DNA of 64,000 nucleotides. Origin: Chloroflexota bacterium (GTDB lineage: Bacteria; Chloroflexota; Anaerolineae; Aggregatilineales; Phototrophicaceae). A program made the translations under genes and the position numbers. The notes below the pieces were generated by a model that had not been told where the DNA came from, did no database searches, and saw only the letters and a list, made by a program, of their open reading frames with translations. Of the stretch, positions 47,419-56,454 are shown one piece after another (the first letter of the stretch is position 1; every line of letters begins with the position of its first letter). Location: contig WTGN01000077.1 in assembly GCA_011523545.1 (NCBI GenBank), forward strand, positions 52,417 through 116,416, in the 5' to 3' direction.

Positions 47419-49338
47419 TTGAGTCTGCTCACCACCTTGCTTCTCACTGTAAACGAAACCCTGACCGCCGGCAACGCCATCATCGCGGTTTCGCTCTTGC
47501 TTTTTAACCTCACGCGTAACCTGAACAACCGCGTCGCCAAGACATCGGCCGCCGTATTGGCCTGCGTGGCCGTCTCCTACGTGGCTGACGCCTTCATCTC
47601 GCTGGAGCCGAATAATGTCGCGCATGAGATCGCGACCCGTCTGCAATGGATCGGCATCGCCTTCATACCGGCCGCCATCTATCATTTGTCGGACGCCCTG
47701 CTCGCCACAACCGGCTTGCCGTCGCGCGGGCGCCGCAAACGCGCCATCCGCCTCCTCTATCTGACCGGCGCCGCCTTCCTGCTTGCGGTCGCATTTGGCG
47801 ATTCCCTTATTCTCGTTGTCCCCGCGCAGGAGTCAATCAGCATACAGGCGGGGGCGGCTTTCCTGGTTTACGCGCTTTACTTCTTGCTCGCGAACGGATT
47901 CGCCTATTTCAACGTGCATCGCGCCCGCAAACGCTGCCTCACACCGGCGAGCGCCAGGCGCATGGCTTATCTGCAGATCGCCTTCTTGACGCCCGCTCTT
48001 GGGATATTCCCCTACTCCGTGCTGCTCAACCCGGGCGATGAGTCTTCACTCTTCGGCTTGCTGGTGATCAATACGGCAAACGTGATCATCATCCTCATGC
48101 TGTTCTTCCTTTCTTATCCGCTTTATTTCTTCGGCTCAGACAAACCTGATCGCCTGGTCAAGAAGCAACTGCTCGATTTTCTGCTGCGCGGGCCAGCGAC
48201 CGGGCTCATCGCGCTTGCTGTAGTCAATTTCACCGCCCAGGCCACCCGCATTCTGAGCTTGCCGGGCGAAGCATTCACACCGCCCGCCGTCGTCGGCGCC
48301 GTGTTGCTCTGGCAATGGTTTGTCTCGCTGGCCCTGCCCTACTTTGAAAAATTCTTCATTTACCGCGACGAAGATGACGAGCAGATCACCAAGCTGCAGA
48401 CTTTAAGCGACCGCGTCCTCACGCATACTGATTTGTCGCAGCTGATTATGGCGACCACGGAATCCATCTGTGATTACCTGCGAATCGACAAGGCATTTGT
48501 CATCAGTCTCGAAGGCGCCCAGCCCGAGTTTGTCAGCAAAGTGGGCGCCTTTGACAAGGAATACGATGAGCTCTTGAAGCAGAGCGAGCTCCTGGATCAG
48601 GTCAGGCAGATGCGCTTCACGACGCAGGACGCCAACTATTTGCAGTGGCGCGGCTTCGCTTTGATACCGCTCAACAGCAGCCGCGTTGGGGGCAACGGCA
48701 CAGAAGCGCTGACGATTGGCCTGCTGGGATTGTTCAACAACGAGGCCGCATTGCAGGAGGAATTGGGCGCGCCCGCCGGCCGCTTGCATGCATTCGTCAG
48801 CCGCGTGGAAACCAGCCTGGACGACATGCGCCTGCAAACAGAGATGTACAATCTGCTTGAAGGCCTGCTGCCACAATTTCAGATGACCCGGTCGCGCGCC
48901 TTGCAGGTCGAATACCGGCAGTCAAGCGCGCTGCCCCCACGCGTCCAGGATTTGCCTGACCGCGACGAAATCTTCGAGCAGGTGCGCGCCGCCTTGCGTC
49001 ATTATTGGGGCGGCTCCGGCATTACACAGAGCAACTTGATAATGCTGCGATCGGTGCAAAGCAGGCTTCAGAACGGCGAGCAATCGCCCGTGAATGCCCT
49101 GCGCAAGCTCTTGGAAGAGGCGATTGCGGCGCTCAAACCGGCGGGCGAGCGCAAAATGATGAGCCCGGAATGGACCCTTTACAACATCTTGCAACTCCGC
49201 TTTCTCGAAAATAGAAAAGTGCGCGAAGTCGCGCGGCGCCTCAGCATGAGTGAAGCCGATCTTTATCGCAAGCAGCGCATCGCGATTCTGGCCGTCACCG
49301 ACCTGATATTGAAGCAGGAACAAGCGCTGCGAGAATAA
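47419..49338 (+). CDS. multi-pass membrane protein with GAF-like domain and C-terminal HTH
   Basis: A 639-residue protein of unknown function. The first ~310 residues hold about eight membrane segments arranged like the 7TM sensor part of histidine kinases. Residues about 325-470 look like a GAF domain (TDLSQLIMATTESICDYLRIDKAFV), and the C-terminus ends in a helix-turn-helix (KVREVARRLSMSEADLYRKQR). No kinase, GGDEF or other catalytic motif is seen. It could be a membrane-bound one-component regulator. The TTG start at 47419 has GAAGGG 6 nt upstream. It is followed by ftsK, 107 nt away. Confidence 0.75.
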   Translation: MSLLTTLLLTVNETLTAGNAIIAVSLLLFNLTRNLNNRVAKTSAAVLACVAVSYVADAFISLEPNNVAHEIATRLQWIGIAFIPAAIYHLSDALLATTGLPSRGRRKRAIRLLYLTGAAFLLAVAFGDSLILVVPAQESISIQAGAAFLVYALYFLLANGFAYFNVHRARKRCLTPASARRMAYLQIAFLTPALGIFPYSVLLNPGDESSLFGLLVINTANVIIILMLFFLSYPLYFFGSDKPDRLVKKQLLDFLLRGPATGLIALAVVNFTAQATRILSLPGEAFTPPAVVGAVLLWQWFVSLALPYFEKFFIYRDEDDEQITKLQTLSDRVLTHTDLSQLIMATTESICDYLRIDKAFVISLEGAQPEFVSKVGAFDKEYDELLKQSELLDQVRQMRFTTQDANYLQWRGFALIPLNSSRVGGNGTEALTIGLLGLFNNEAALQEELGAPAGRLHAFVSRVETSLDDMRLQTEMYNLLEGLLPQFQMTRSRALQVEYRQSSALPPRVQDLPDRDEIFEQVRAALRHYWGGSGITQSNLIMLRSVQSRLQNGEQSPVNALRKLLEEAIAALKPAGERKMMSPEWTLYNILQLRFLENRKVREVARRLSMSEADLYRKQRIAILAVTDLILKQEQALRE

Positions 49339-49445
49339 TCGGCATCCCTCATTTCTCATCGTCCCCGTCTCTCGGTATTGCTCTTGATTTTCCACATTTA
49401 CTTCCTTGATTTTGTCTATACTGGTGTCAACATTCGAGGATAGCA

Positions 49446-51980
49446 GTGGCGGAAGCGAAAGTGGAACAACAACGGCGCGCGCCCCCGGCGGGGCCTTCAG
49501 CCGAAATCAACGCCGAGGCGCCCTTGACGTCTGCGCAAGAGGTGATCAAACCCTTGGACGAAGCGACGAATGACTTCGACTTTTGGGAAGACCTCAAGGA
49601 CAGCATGCCGCCTTGGATAGACGAGATTGTCGGCTTCGCGCTCATTGTATTTGGCGTCCTGTCATTCATTTCCCTTTACATCTCCTCCGATGCGCTGGTC
49701 GCTGTGACCTGGGCCGATATGCTGACGGCCCTTTTTGGCAGTGGCTCCATATTGGTCGCCGGGTCTTTATTTGCTTTGGGCGTCGTGCTATGGCTGCCAA
49801 AAGCGGGCCTGCGGTTCCGCATTAGCGCGGCCAGATTGCTGGCGCTGGAGCTCATGTTTCTGTCAATCCTCGCGCTCTTGCATCTCGGCAACAGCGAAGG
49901 CGAATTGCGCGCCTTGGCTCGCTCCGGTCAGGGCGGCGGTCTCATCGGCTGGGGATTGAGCTACCCGTTCTTCTGGATAATGGGACGGCCGGCCGCGCTG
50001 GCCTTCTTCGTAATACTGATCGGCATTTGCGCGGTGGCTTTCATTGGATTGCGCCCGCGCCATGTCTCGGTCATTTTGACCCGACTCAGCCGGGCGCTGC
50101 GCCAATTCAGCGAGAGCCGGCGGACTGCGCCCGAGAACGAAACAAGCGATGAGTCGCGCTCCCTTTACCGCCGTCTGGCGGGCACGCCGGGCTTCCGCGT
50201 GCAAATCATGAGAATTCGCCCCAACCCTGAGAACATGCCCGGTGATCTTCGCGCGAATCGTCAAGCCAAGAAACTGAATGACGCGGACATAGCCAGAGTA
50301 CGATCTCCGCAATCGGCGTCGCCGGGTCCAAACGAGCCGCCTGCATCGGCCTCAAATGGCGGAGCCGAAAATGGCGCCTATTCAAAGGGTCCTAACTCTG
50401 ATGTCGACTTGGCGCCGGAGGCGTCATCGCCGCCGCAAGATGGATTCGAGCAAGCGACAGCGCCCTCGGACGCGCCGGCCGGCGGAGCGCGAGATTGGAC
50501 GGCATCCTTGCCCGATATGGATTGCCTGACCGCCGCCGATCTGACCTTGCCGCAGGAAGATGAAATCAATCGCAACGCCATGCTGATCCAGAACACCTTG
50601 CTCGAATTCGATCTCGAAACAACGGTAGTCGATGTCCAGGTCGGCCCGACGGTGACGCGCTATGCCCTGCAGCCGCATAAAGAAGACGGCAGCGACCGCA
50701 TACGTATGAGCCGCATCGCCTCCTACGCCCGCGACCTTTCGCTCGCCCTCGCCGCCAAGCGCCTGCGGATGGAGACCCCCGTGCCCGGCACCACCTACAT
50801 GGGCATTGAGGTGCCGAACAAAGAACCGGGCCTGGTGGCCTTGCGCAATGTGATGGAAAGCGAGCAGTATATCAATCAGCAGGCGGAACGGCGCTCGCCG
50901 CTTCTCATTCCGCTTGGCAGAAATGTCACCGGCGAACCGGTCTCCCTTGACTTGACGCAGATGCCGCATCTGCTCATAGCGGGCGCGACCGGGTCCGGCA
51001 AATCAGTCTGTATGGCCGCCATCGCCACATCGCTGCTCATGCAATTTGCGCCATCGGAATTGCAGTTGATCATGCTGGATCCCAAAATGGTCGAATTGTC
51101 GCGCTTTGACTGCATACCGCATCTTGTCGGTCCGGTCGAGATTCATCCTGACCGAATCATCGGCGTGCTGCGCTGGTGCACGGCCGAGATGGACCGCCGC
51201 TACAAACTCCTGGAAGAGGCCGGCGCCCGAAACATCAAAATGTACAACGAAGCGGAGCTGGCCAAAGGCGATGCCGGGCGAACACTGCCTTATTTGGTCA
51301 TCATGATTGATGAGATCGGCGACTTGATGCTGAGCAGCCCGGATGAGGTGGAACGCGCGCTCACGCGGCTGGCGCAGATGGCGCGCGCCGTCGGCATGCA
51401 CATGGTCATTGCCACCCAGCGCCCGAGCGTTGATGTCATCACCGGGCTCATCAAGGCGAACTTTCCATCACGAATCGCCTTTTCAGTCGCATCCGGCGCC
51501 GACTCGCGCGTCATCATCGACCGCAGCGGCGCTGAACATTTGCTTGGCGGCGGTGATATGCTCTTCCTGTCTTCGGACGCGGCCGAGCCTCGGCGCATCC
51601 AGGGCTGCTTCGTCTCCGAAGATGATGTCCGCATGGTTGTGGATCACTGGCGCGCAAAAGCGGACGAATCAGCCGTCACTGGCGGCAAAGGCGCCGCCTG
51701 GGACACAAGCCTGAAGCGCCGTCAGTTCATCGTCGATACCGACCCCATGCTGGAAGATGTGCTCAAGCTTGTGGTGGATAGCGGCGAGGCATCGGCCTCC
51801 TTGATACAGCGGCGGCTCGGCCTCGGGTATCCGCGGGCGGCGCGCATTATGGACCTATTGGCGGAGCTTGGCGTCGTCGGTGAAGAAATTGGCGGCGGGC
51901 GCAGCAGAAAAATCACCATCCCGCCCGGGATTGACCCCCTTAACTACGTCTTTGAGCGCTATACTAAGGCGCAGCAGTAG
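49446..51980 (+). CDS. ftsK: FtsK/SpoIIIE-family DNA translocase
   Basis: An 844-residue DNA translocase that pumps chromosomal DNA through the division septum. Four membrane segments lie within residues 55-205, then a disordered Pro/Ala-rich linker (about 230-340), the alpha domain, and the RecA-like motor with Walker A GATGSGKSV near 514 and Walker B LVIMIDEIGDLM near 617. The C-terminal gamma winged helix (SGEASASLIQRRLGLGYPRAARIMD), which reads KOPS/SRS-type sequences, is intact. The GTG start has GAGGA 5 nt upstream. The linker is short compared with E. coli FtsK. Confidence 0.95.
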   Translation: MAEAKVEQQRRAPPAGPSAEINAEAPLTSAQEVIKPLDEATNDFDFWEDLKDSMPPWIDEIVGFALIVFGVLSFISLYISSDALVAVTWADMLTALFGSGSILVAGSLFALGVVLWLPKAGLRFRISAARLLALELMFLSILALLHLGNSEGELRALARSGQGGGLIGWGLSYPFFWIMGRPAALAFFVILIGICAVAFIGLRPRHVSVILTRLSRALRQFSESRRTAPENETSDESRSLYRRLAGTPGFRVQIMRIRPNPENMPGDLRANRQAKKLNDADIARVRSPQSASPGPNEPPASASNGGAENGAYSKGPNSDVDLAPEASSPPQDGFEQATAPSDAPAGGARDWTASLPDMDCLTAADLTLPQEDEINRNAMLIQNTLLEFDLETTVVDVQVGPTVTRYALQPHKEDGSDRIRMSRIASYARDLSLALAAKRLRMETPVPGTTYMGIEVPNKEPGLVALRNVMESEQYINQQAERRSPLLIPLGRNVTGEPVSLDLTQMPHLLIAGATGSGKSVCMAAIATSLLMQFAPSELQLIMLDPKMVELSRFDCIPHLVGPVEIHPDRIIGVLRWCTAEMDRRYKLLEEAGARNIKMYNEAELAKGDAGRTLPYLVIMIDEIGDLMLSSPDEVERALTRLAQMARAVGMHMVIATQRPSVDVITGLIKANFPSRIAFSVASGADSRVIIDRSGAEHLLGGGDMLFLSSDAAEPRRIQGCFVSEDDVRMVVDHWRAKADESAVTGGKGAAWDTSLKRRQFIVDTDPMLEDVLKLVVDSGEASASLIQRRLGLGYPRAARIMDLLAELGVVGEEIGGGRSRKITIPPGIDPLNYVFERYTKAQQ

Positions 51981-52000
51981 TTGTATTAAACGGTTGGGTA

Positions 52001-52954
52001 ATGACCGCTTCCGCCAACGAAAACCACCGCAGCATCGCCCAGGTCAACCGCATGATTCGCAGCATACTCGAAGCCGAGACGCTTGAGCAGTTCTTCTGGA
52101 CCGGCGGCAAAATCGACCGCTTCTACAAGTCCGAACGCGGGCATGTTTATTTCGACCTGGTCGACGACAGAACCCGCATTCGCTGCATGCTGCGGGAAGA
52201 GCGAAGCGCGCAATTCCCGTTTGACCTGCATAACCATCTCGAGGTCGACGTCTTCGGCGATGTTCACTTTTTCGAAGATCGGGCGGAAGCACAGATCAAC
52301 GTCGTCGATTTGCGCATATCGGAGGGATCCGACGGCGTCCTGCCCGTTATTGAGCGCTTGCGCGCGCAAGGCCTCTATCCGCCGACGAAAAGACAGCCGC
52401 CCTCGCGGATCCGACGCATCGGCATCATCACGGGGCAAAGCAGCCGCGCAATCGGCGACTTCGAAAGCGCTTACCAGAGCGCCGGCCAGCGCGCGGTATT
52501 GGCGCCCGTCAACTGGAAATACGCGTTGCTCGAAGGCGAACGCGCCATACAGTCGATTCTTGATGCCATCATCGCGCTGGACAAAGACCCGGAGATTGAC
52601 GCAATCGCGATCATCCGCGGCGGCGGGCGTTACGAGAATTTCGCCGCCTTTAACAGCTACGAGATCGCCCGCGCCGTCTGTGAGTGCAACACCTTTATCG
52701 TCAGCGGCATTGGCCACCACAAAGACAGCACGCTGACGGACGAAATGGCCGATTACGCCGCCTCAACCCCCACCGCGGTCGCGATTTATATGGCGAATCT
52801 CTGTCAGCGCTCGGCGCCGCCAATAATGGAAGAGCGCCGCTACCCGGCCAATCAAAGCGCCCGTCCTTCGACTGCGCTTGCCATCATCCTGCTTGCCGTG
52901 GCCATCGTATCCGTATTGCTCTTGATCGCTGTCATGATTGGGCAAGCGCCATGA
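52001..52954 (+). CDS. XseA-like protein with C-terminal membrane anchor
   Basis: A 317-residue protein related to the large subunit of exodeoxyribonuclease VII. An OB-fold (about 10-105: VNRMIRSILEAETLEQFFWTGGKI) and the XseA catalytic core (about 130-270: IGIITGQSSRAIGDF, IIRGGGRYENFAAFN, VSGIGHHKDSTLTDEMADYAASTPTAVA) are clear. The usual ~150-residue coiled coil that binds XseB is missing; instead a spacer leads to one strong membrane segment (about 288-311). Whether it is a nuclease is uncertain. It starts 20 nt after ftsK. No xseB is seen. Confidence 0.8.
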   Translation: MTASANENHRSIAQVNRMIRSILEAETLEQFFWTGGKIDRFYKSERGHVYFDLVDDRTRIRCMLREERSAQFPFDLHNHLEVDVFGDVHFFEDRAEAQINVVDLRISEGSDGVLPVIERLRAQGLYPPTKRQPPSRIRRIGIITGQSSRAIGDFESAYQSAGQRAVLAPVNWKYALLEGERAIQSILDAIIALDKDPEIDAIAIIRGGGRYENFAAFNSYEIARAVCECNTFIVSGIGHHKDSTLTDEMADYAASTPTAVAIYMANLCQRSAPPIMEERRYPANQSARPSTALAIILLAVAIVSVLLLIAVMIGQAP

Positions 52955-52960
52955 CAATGC

Positions 52961-53650
52961 TCATAGCAGGCTTTGCTGCCCAATCGACGAAACGGGCGCC
53001 ACCAAGGTCGGGTTGTCATTCACCGGGCGGTTGACGTCGGTAGACACTTCGTGCAGCTTTAATTGCTCCGCTTCCGGCCCCGACATCAGGGGCAGCCATT
53101 CTCCCGGCAGCAATTCGCGCGGGCTCAGCCACAAGTGCTGGTCGGGCGGTTCAAGGATCACGGCCATCCGATGATGAATCGGCCGTAGTTTTTCATTGGC
53201 TTCGGTCGTCAAAATCGTGCAGCTGTTCAGCCATTCTCCCTGCGGATTCTTCCAGCTCTCCCACAGCCCGGCAAAAGCAAATATCGCTTGCTCGACATGC
53301 TGAATATAGACCGGCGCCTTCTTCTTGCCCCGTTTCATCCACTCGTAGTAGCCGTCGGCGGGAATCAGGCAGCGCCGCCGCTTGAATGCGGTGCGGAAGG
53401 ATGGCTTTTCCGCCGCCGTCTCCGAGCGAGCGTTGATCATGCGGTTGCCGATCTTGGGGTCTTTGGCCCATGAGGGGATCAGTCCCCATCGCATAATTGA
53501 CAGCGTCTTTGGTTCACGATCGGTGATGACCGCCACCTGCTGCGACGGGGCGATGTTGTAGCGCGGCATATCATGGCCATCGACGCTGTCAAGCGCAAAG
53601 GCAAGCTGAATCGCATCCGGGTCCGCCGTTAGGGTATAACGTCCACACAT
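52961..53650 (-). CDS. SRAP-family abasic-site processing protein (YedK/HMCES-like)
   Basis: A 229-residue SRAP protein. The catalytic Cys2 (MCGRYTL, exposed by Met removal) forms a stable link to abasic sites in single-stranded DNA, protecting them at forks. NIAPSQ, RWGLIPSWAKD, NARSET, CLIPADGYYEW and HHRMAV are all present. It is convergent with the XseA-like gene, whose stop codon is 6 nt away. No lexA-type operator was recognised upstream. Confidence 0.94.
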   Translation of the reverse strand: MCGRYTLTADPDAIQLAFALDSVDGHDMPRYNIAPSQQVAVITDREPKTLSIMRWGLIPSWAKDPKIGNRMINARSETAAEKPSFRTAFKRRRCLIPADGYYEWMKRGKKKAPVYIQHVEQAIFAFAGLWESWKNPQGEWLNSCTILTTEANEKLRPIHHRMAVILEPPDQHLWLSPRELLPGEWLPLMSGPEAEQLKLHEVSTDVNRPVNDNPTLVAPVSSIGQQSLL

Positions 53651-53653
53651 AAC

Positions 53654-53920
53654 TTAATCCTTTCCCGACTTGTCCTCCTTTTTGGGTTTGCCCAGCTCGG
53701 CGATCTGCCGCACGAGCCCGAGCAGCGCCAGCAGCACAGCCAGCAGCTGACCGGTCGACACCGAGCCGCGCGCGCTCCCATCCGGGCTGCCATTCTCCTC
53801 CGCCGCGCGCGTATACAGATAACTCGAGACGACGCCTAATAAAGCGCCCAAAACGGCGCCGGTAAGCATGACGCGCGCTTTGTCATCCTGCACGCGCTCT
53901 TCAGTTTCGGTCCTGTTCAT
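53654..53920 (-). CDS. small membrane protein
   Basis: An 88-residue protein with two hydrophobic segments (MLTGAVLGALLGVVSSYLY and LLAVLLALLGLVRQIAEL) separated by a Gly/Ser-rich loop, and charged ends (KPKKEDKSGKD). No family recognised. Its ATG overlaps the stop of the upstream gene by 4 nt, and the SRAP gene starts 3 nt downstream, so all three are probably co-transcribed. Confidence 0.7.
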   Translation of the reverse strand: MNRTETEERVQDDKARVMLTGAVLGALLGVVSSYLYTRAAEENGSPDGSARGSVSTGQLLAVLLALLGLVRQIAELGKPKKEDKSGKD

Positions 53921-54393
53921 TCGATTCCCTCATCCATAGATTCGGCTGCCGGCGCGTCGAACATGGTCAGCAGCTGTCGAAAAGGCGCGAGCCGCACCGC
54001 CCAGTTGAGCACGCGCTCATCCACATCCCCCAACCAACTCTCCACATGCTGCTCCGTCAGCGCCGTCCAGGCCTCCAAACGCCTCAATGGCGAGCGCGAC
54101 CGGGCGCGCCAGCGGCTCAGCAGGGCCACCAATACCAGACTCAGAATCACCAGCGGAAACATGCACAGCACCAGCGGCAACACGACCAGCACGGTCAACA
54201 TCGAATCCGCCAACAGCGACACCTGCACCGGCTTCCGCAGCGAAAACACCGTGCCGATGACAGCGACAACTATTAGCGACACGACTGCGAATGGCAAAAA
54301 GACGCTGCGCCAAACATGCCGCCGTTCAGCCCGCGCCGGTTCGCGATCTCGCAATCGGCCAGGCTCTCCCGCTTGCACGGTTTCTTCCCGCAT
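53917..54393 (-). CDS. membrane protein of unknown function
   Basis: A 158-residue protein with a basic N-terminus, two membrane segments (VFLPFAVVSLIVVAVIGTVF and LTVLVVLPLVLCMFPLVILSLVLVALL) and a soluble tail (VESWLGDVDERVLNWAVRL). No domain is recognised. It leads a small unit with the 88-residue membrane protein and the SRAP gene. Confidence 0.7.
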   Translation of the reverse strand: MREETVQAGEPGRLRDREPARAERRHVWRSVFLPFAVVSLIVVAVIGTVFSLRKPVQVSLLADSMLTVLVVLPLVLCMFPLVILSLVLVALLSRWRARSRSPLRRLEAWTALTEQHVESWLGDVDERVLNWAVRLAPFRQLLTMFDAPAAESMDEGIE

Positions 54394-54473
54394 ACGCCTT
54401 CCATCTTTTGCGCCCGCCGCTTAAAATATCTTACCGTAGACGGCAGTCAGTTTCCAGGCGAGCTTGCGAACAA

Positions 54474-55136
54474 ATGAGCCATCTTTCGCCCGTCCAGCAG
54501 CGTCTAAGAGTCACCTTCGGCAAAGCGGGACCGCTGAAATATACCAGCAACCTAGACACGGCCAAGATTTGGGAACGTGTGCTGCGCCGCGCGGACCTGC
54601 CGATTCTGTACACTCGCGGCTTCAACACGCGTCCGCGGATATCGCTGGCGATGCCCTTGCCGCTCGGCATCTCCAGCGAATGCGAGATCCTCGAAATCGC
54701 TTTGCGGGAGAAGATTGAGCTCCGCAATCAAGACTTGCGCGAAGAACTGCTTGCCGTCGCGCCTCAAGGACTGACAGTCGGCGACATCGTTGAAGTCGAC
54801 TCGCGAGCGCCGTCATTGCATTCGCTTATCACCAGCGCGGAATATCGCATTCGATTTCAGGACGGCATCGACCGGGACACACTGCGTCGACGGATAGACG
54901 ACTTGCTTGAACGCGAGTCCATCATTGTCGACCGTGTGCGCCGGCGCAAGCGCAGCGTCATGGATATCCGCCCCTTGATTCTGGATCTGCGTCAAGACGC
55001 CGACAATGTCCTGATCGCCCATCTCTCGGTCGGCGAGCGCGGCAATCTGCGTCCTGATCAGTTGATCGAGCACCTTGGATTGGCCGGCCTGCATTACGCT
55101 GCCCATCGTTACAAGCTCCATCTTCTGCCAGAATAA
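54474..55136 (+). CDS. DUF2344 / TIGR03936 radical-SAM-linked protein
   Basis: A 220-residue protein of the DUF2344 family, found next to, or fused with, the TIGR03960 radical-SAM protein. The typical start QQRLRVTFGKAGPLKYTSNLD and RGFNTRPRISLAMPLPLGISSE are present. Its biochemical role is unknown. In this window its usual partner lies at 56455, separated by psuG. I use the ATG at 54474, where family homology begins; no strong ribosome-binding site is present. Confidence 0.9.
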   Translation: MSHLSPVQQRLRVTFGKAGPLKYTSNLDTAKIWERVLRRADLPILYTRGFNTRPRISLAMPLPLGISSECEILEIALREKIELRNQDLREELLAVAPQGLTVGDIVEVDSRAPSLHSLITSAEYRIRFQDGIDRDTLRRRIDDLLERESIIVDRVRRRKRSVMDIRPLILDLRQDADNVLIAHLSVGERGNLRPDQLIEHLGLAGLHYAAHRYKLHLLPE

Positions 55137-55160
55137 TGGGTCTCCCGTCAAAGCAAAAAT

Positions 55161-55227
55161 GTAGGGGCGTCTCTGTGAGTCGTCCGCCAATGCGAAAATG
55201 TAGGGGCGACTTACCAAGTCGCCCGCC
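55161..55227 (+). repeat. tandem GTAGGGGCG palindromic repeats, copies A and B
   Basis: Two units 39 bp apart (55161-55188 and 55200-55227), each starting GTAGGGGCG, ending CGCC, and preceded by an AAAATG. Copy B forms a perfect 9-bp stem GGGCGACTT-ACC-AAGTCGCCC; copy A has mismatches. They lie between the DUF2344 gene and psuG. Confidence 0.85.
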
Positions 55228-55248
55228 GCGGAGATAGAAGGACAACAC

Positions 55249-56160
55249 ATGCAACATCCACTGACGATCAATCCCGAAGTCAAGTCCGCCCTTGACGCCG
55301 GTCGGCCAGTCGTCGCCTTGGAATCGACGCTGATAACGCATGGCCTGCCTTATCCACGCAATGTCGAGACGGCCTTGGCGATGGAAGCGGCCGTACGTGA
55401 AGCGGGAGCGCTTCCAGCGACCATCGCCATACTCAAGGGTGACATCACCGTTGGCATCAGCTCCGGCGACATCGAAGCATTGGCGCAAATGCCGCCCGGC
55501 AGCGTCAGGAAATGCAGCCGCCGGGATCTGGCGATTGCGACAGCCCTGAAGCAGGACGGCGCCACCACGGTCGCCGGCACGATGATCGTCGCGCAGATGG
55601 CGGGCATCAAAGTCTTCGCTACCGGTGGAATCGGCGGCGTACACCGCGGCCAGCCGCAGGATGTCTCAGCCGATTTGATCGAACTAGGCCGCAGTCCGGT
55701 GGCGGTCGTCTCATCGGGCGCGAAGTCCATTCTCGATCTGCCCCTGACGCTTGAGGTGCTTGAATCTCAAGGCGTGCCTATCCTCGGCTATCGGACGGAT
55801 GTATTGCCGGCCTTCTACAGCGCGCGGACGGATTTGCCGATCGACCAGCGCGTCGAATCAGCCGCCGAAGCCGCCGCAATCATTCGAGCCGCGCAGGCCT
55901 TGGGCGCCCAGCACGGCATCTTGATCGCCGCGCCCGTGCCGCAAGGCCGCGAACTCAATGCTGAGGCTGCCGAAGCGGCCATCGCACGAGCAACGCAAGA
56001 AGCGGAAGAAGCCGGCATCAGCGGCAAAGACGCAACGCCATTTCTGCTGAATCGCGTGAGCGAACTGACGAATGGCGCATCGATGACGGCCAACATTGCC
56101 CTGCTGGTCAATAATGCGCGCATCGCCGGCGAAATCGCGCTTGAGCTCAGTCGCAGCTAA
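55249..56160 (+). CDS. psuG: pseudouridine-5'-phosphate glycosidase
   Basis: A 303-residue PsuG, which reversibly splits pseudouridine 5'-phosphate into uracil and ribose 5-phosphate during pseudouridine breakdown. ALESTLITHGLPYPRNVETA, RDLAIATALKQDGATTVAGTM, FATGGIGGVHRG and TPFLLNRVSELTNGAS are the family motifs. AGAAGGA lies 6 nt before the ATG. No psuK kinase is adjacent. The gene separates the DUF2344/radical-SAM pair and is bordered on both sides by palindromic repeats, which suggests insertion. Confidence 0.96.
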   Translation: MQHPLTINPEVKSALDAGRPVVALESTLITHGLPYPRNVETALAMEAAVREAGALPATIAILKGDITVGISSGDIEALAQMPPGSVRKCSRRDLAIATALKQDGATTVAGTMIVAQMAGIKVFATGGIGGVHRGQPQDVSADLIELGRSPVAVVSSGAKSILDLPLTLEVLESQGVPILGYRTDVLPAFYSARTDLPIDQRVESAAEAAAIIRAAQALGAQHGILIAAPVPQGRELNAEAAEAAIARATQEAEEAGISGKDATPFLLNRVSELTNGASMTANIALLVNNARIAGEIALELSRS

Positions 56161-56206
56161 GTCGGCGCCCCATGGCCAATTATGTCGCTCGCCGGCTCCA
56201 GCAGGT

Positions 56207-56280
56207 GTAGGGGCGACCTATTAGGTCGCCCGAAAATGCAAATTACAGTGGGGACGGGCGACCCAGTGGCTCGCCCCTAC
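56207..56280 (+). repeat. REPIN-like 74-bp inverted repeat doublet, copies C and D
   Basis: Copy C (56207-56231, GGGCGACC-TATTA-GGTCGCCC) and the inverted copy D (56254-56280) are arranged head to head. The element begins GTAGGGGCGA and ends with the exact reverse complement TCGCCCCTAC. This is the arrangement of two REP units forming a REPIN. Confidence 0.8.
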
Positions 56281-56454
56281 AGATTCCCGAATATGACGGT
56301 TTGTTATTTAGTTTCAGCCATGTCGAGACATTCGAGGGACAATTGTGAGAGTCGCCCCCGCGCTTGCCTATGACGCGCCGAACCTGTTCGACGACGTATA
56401 TCTGCGCTATACTCGTGCCAACGCAATCCGAAATTCCACAGCGGGGTTTTGCCC

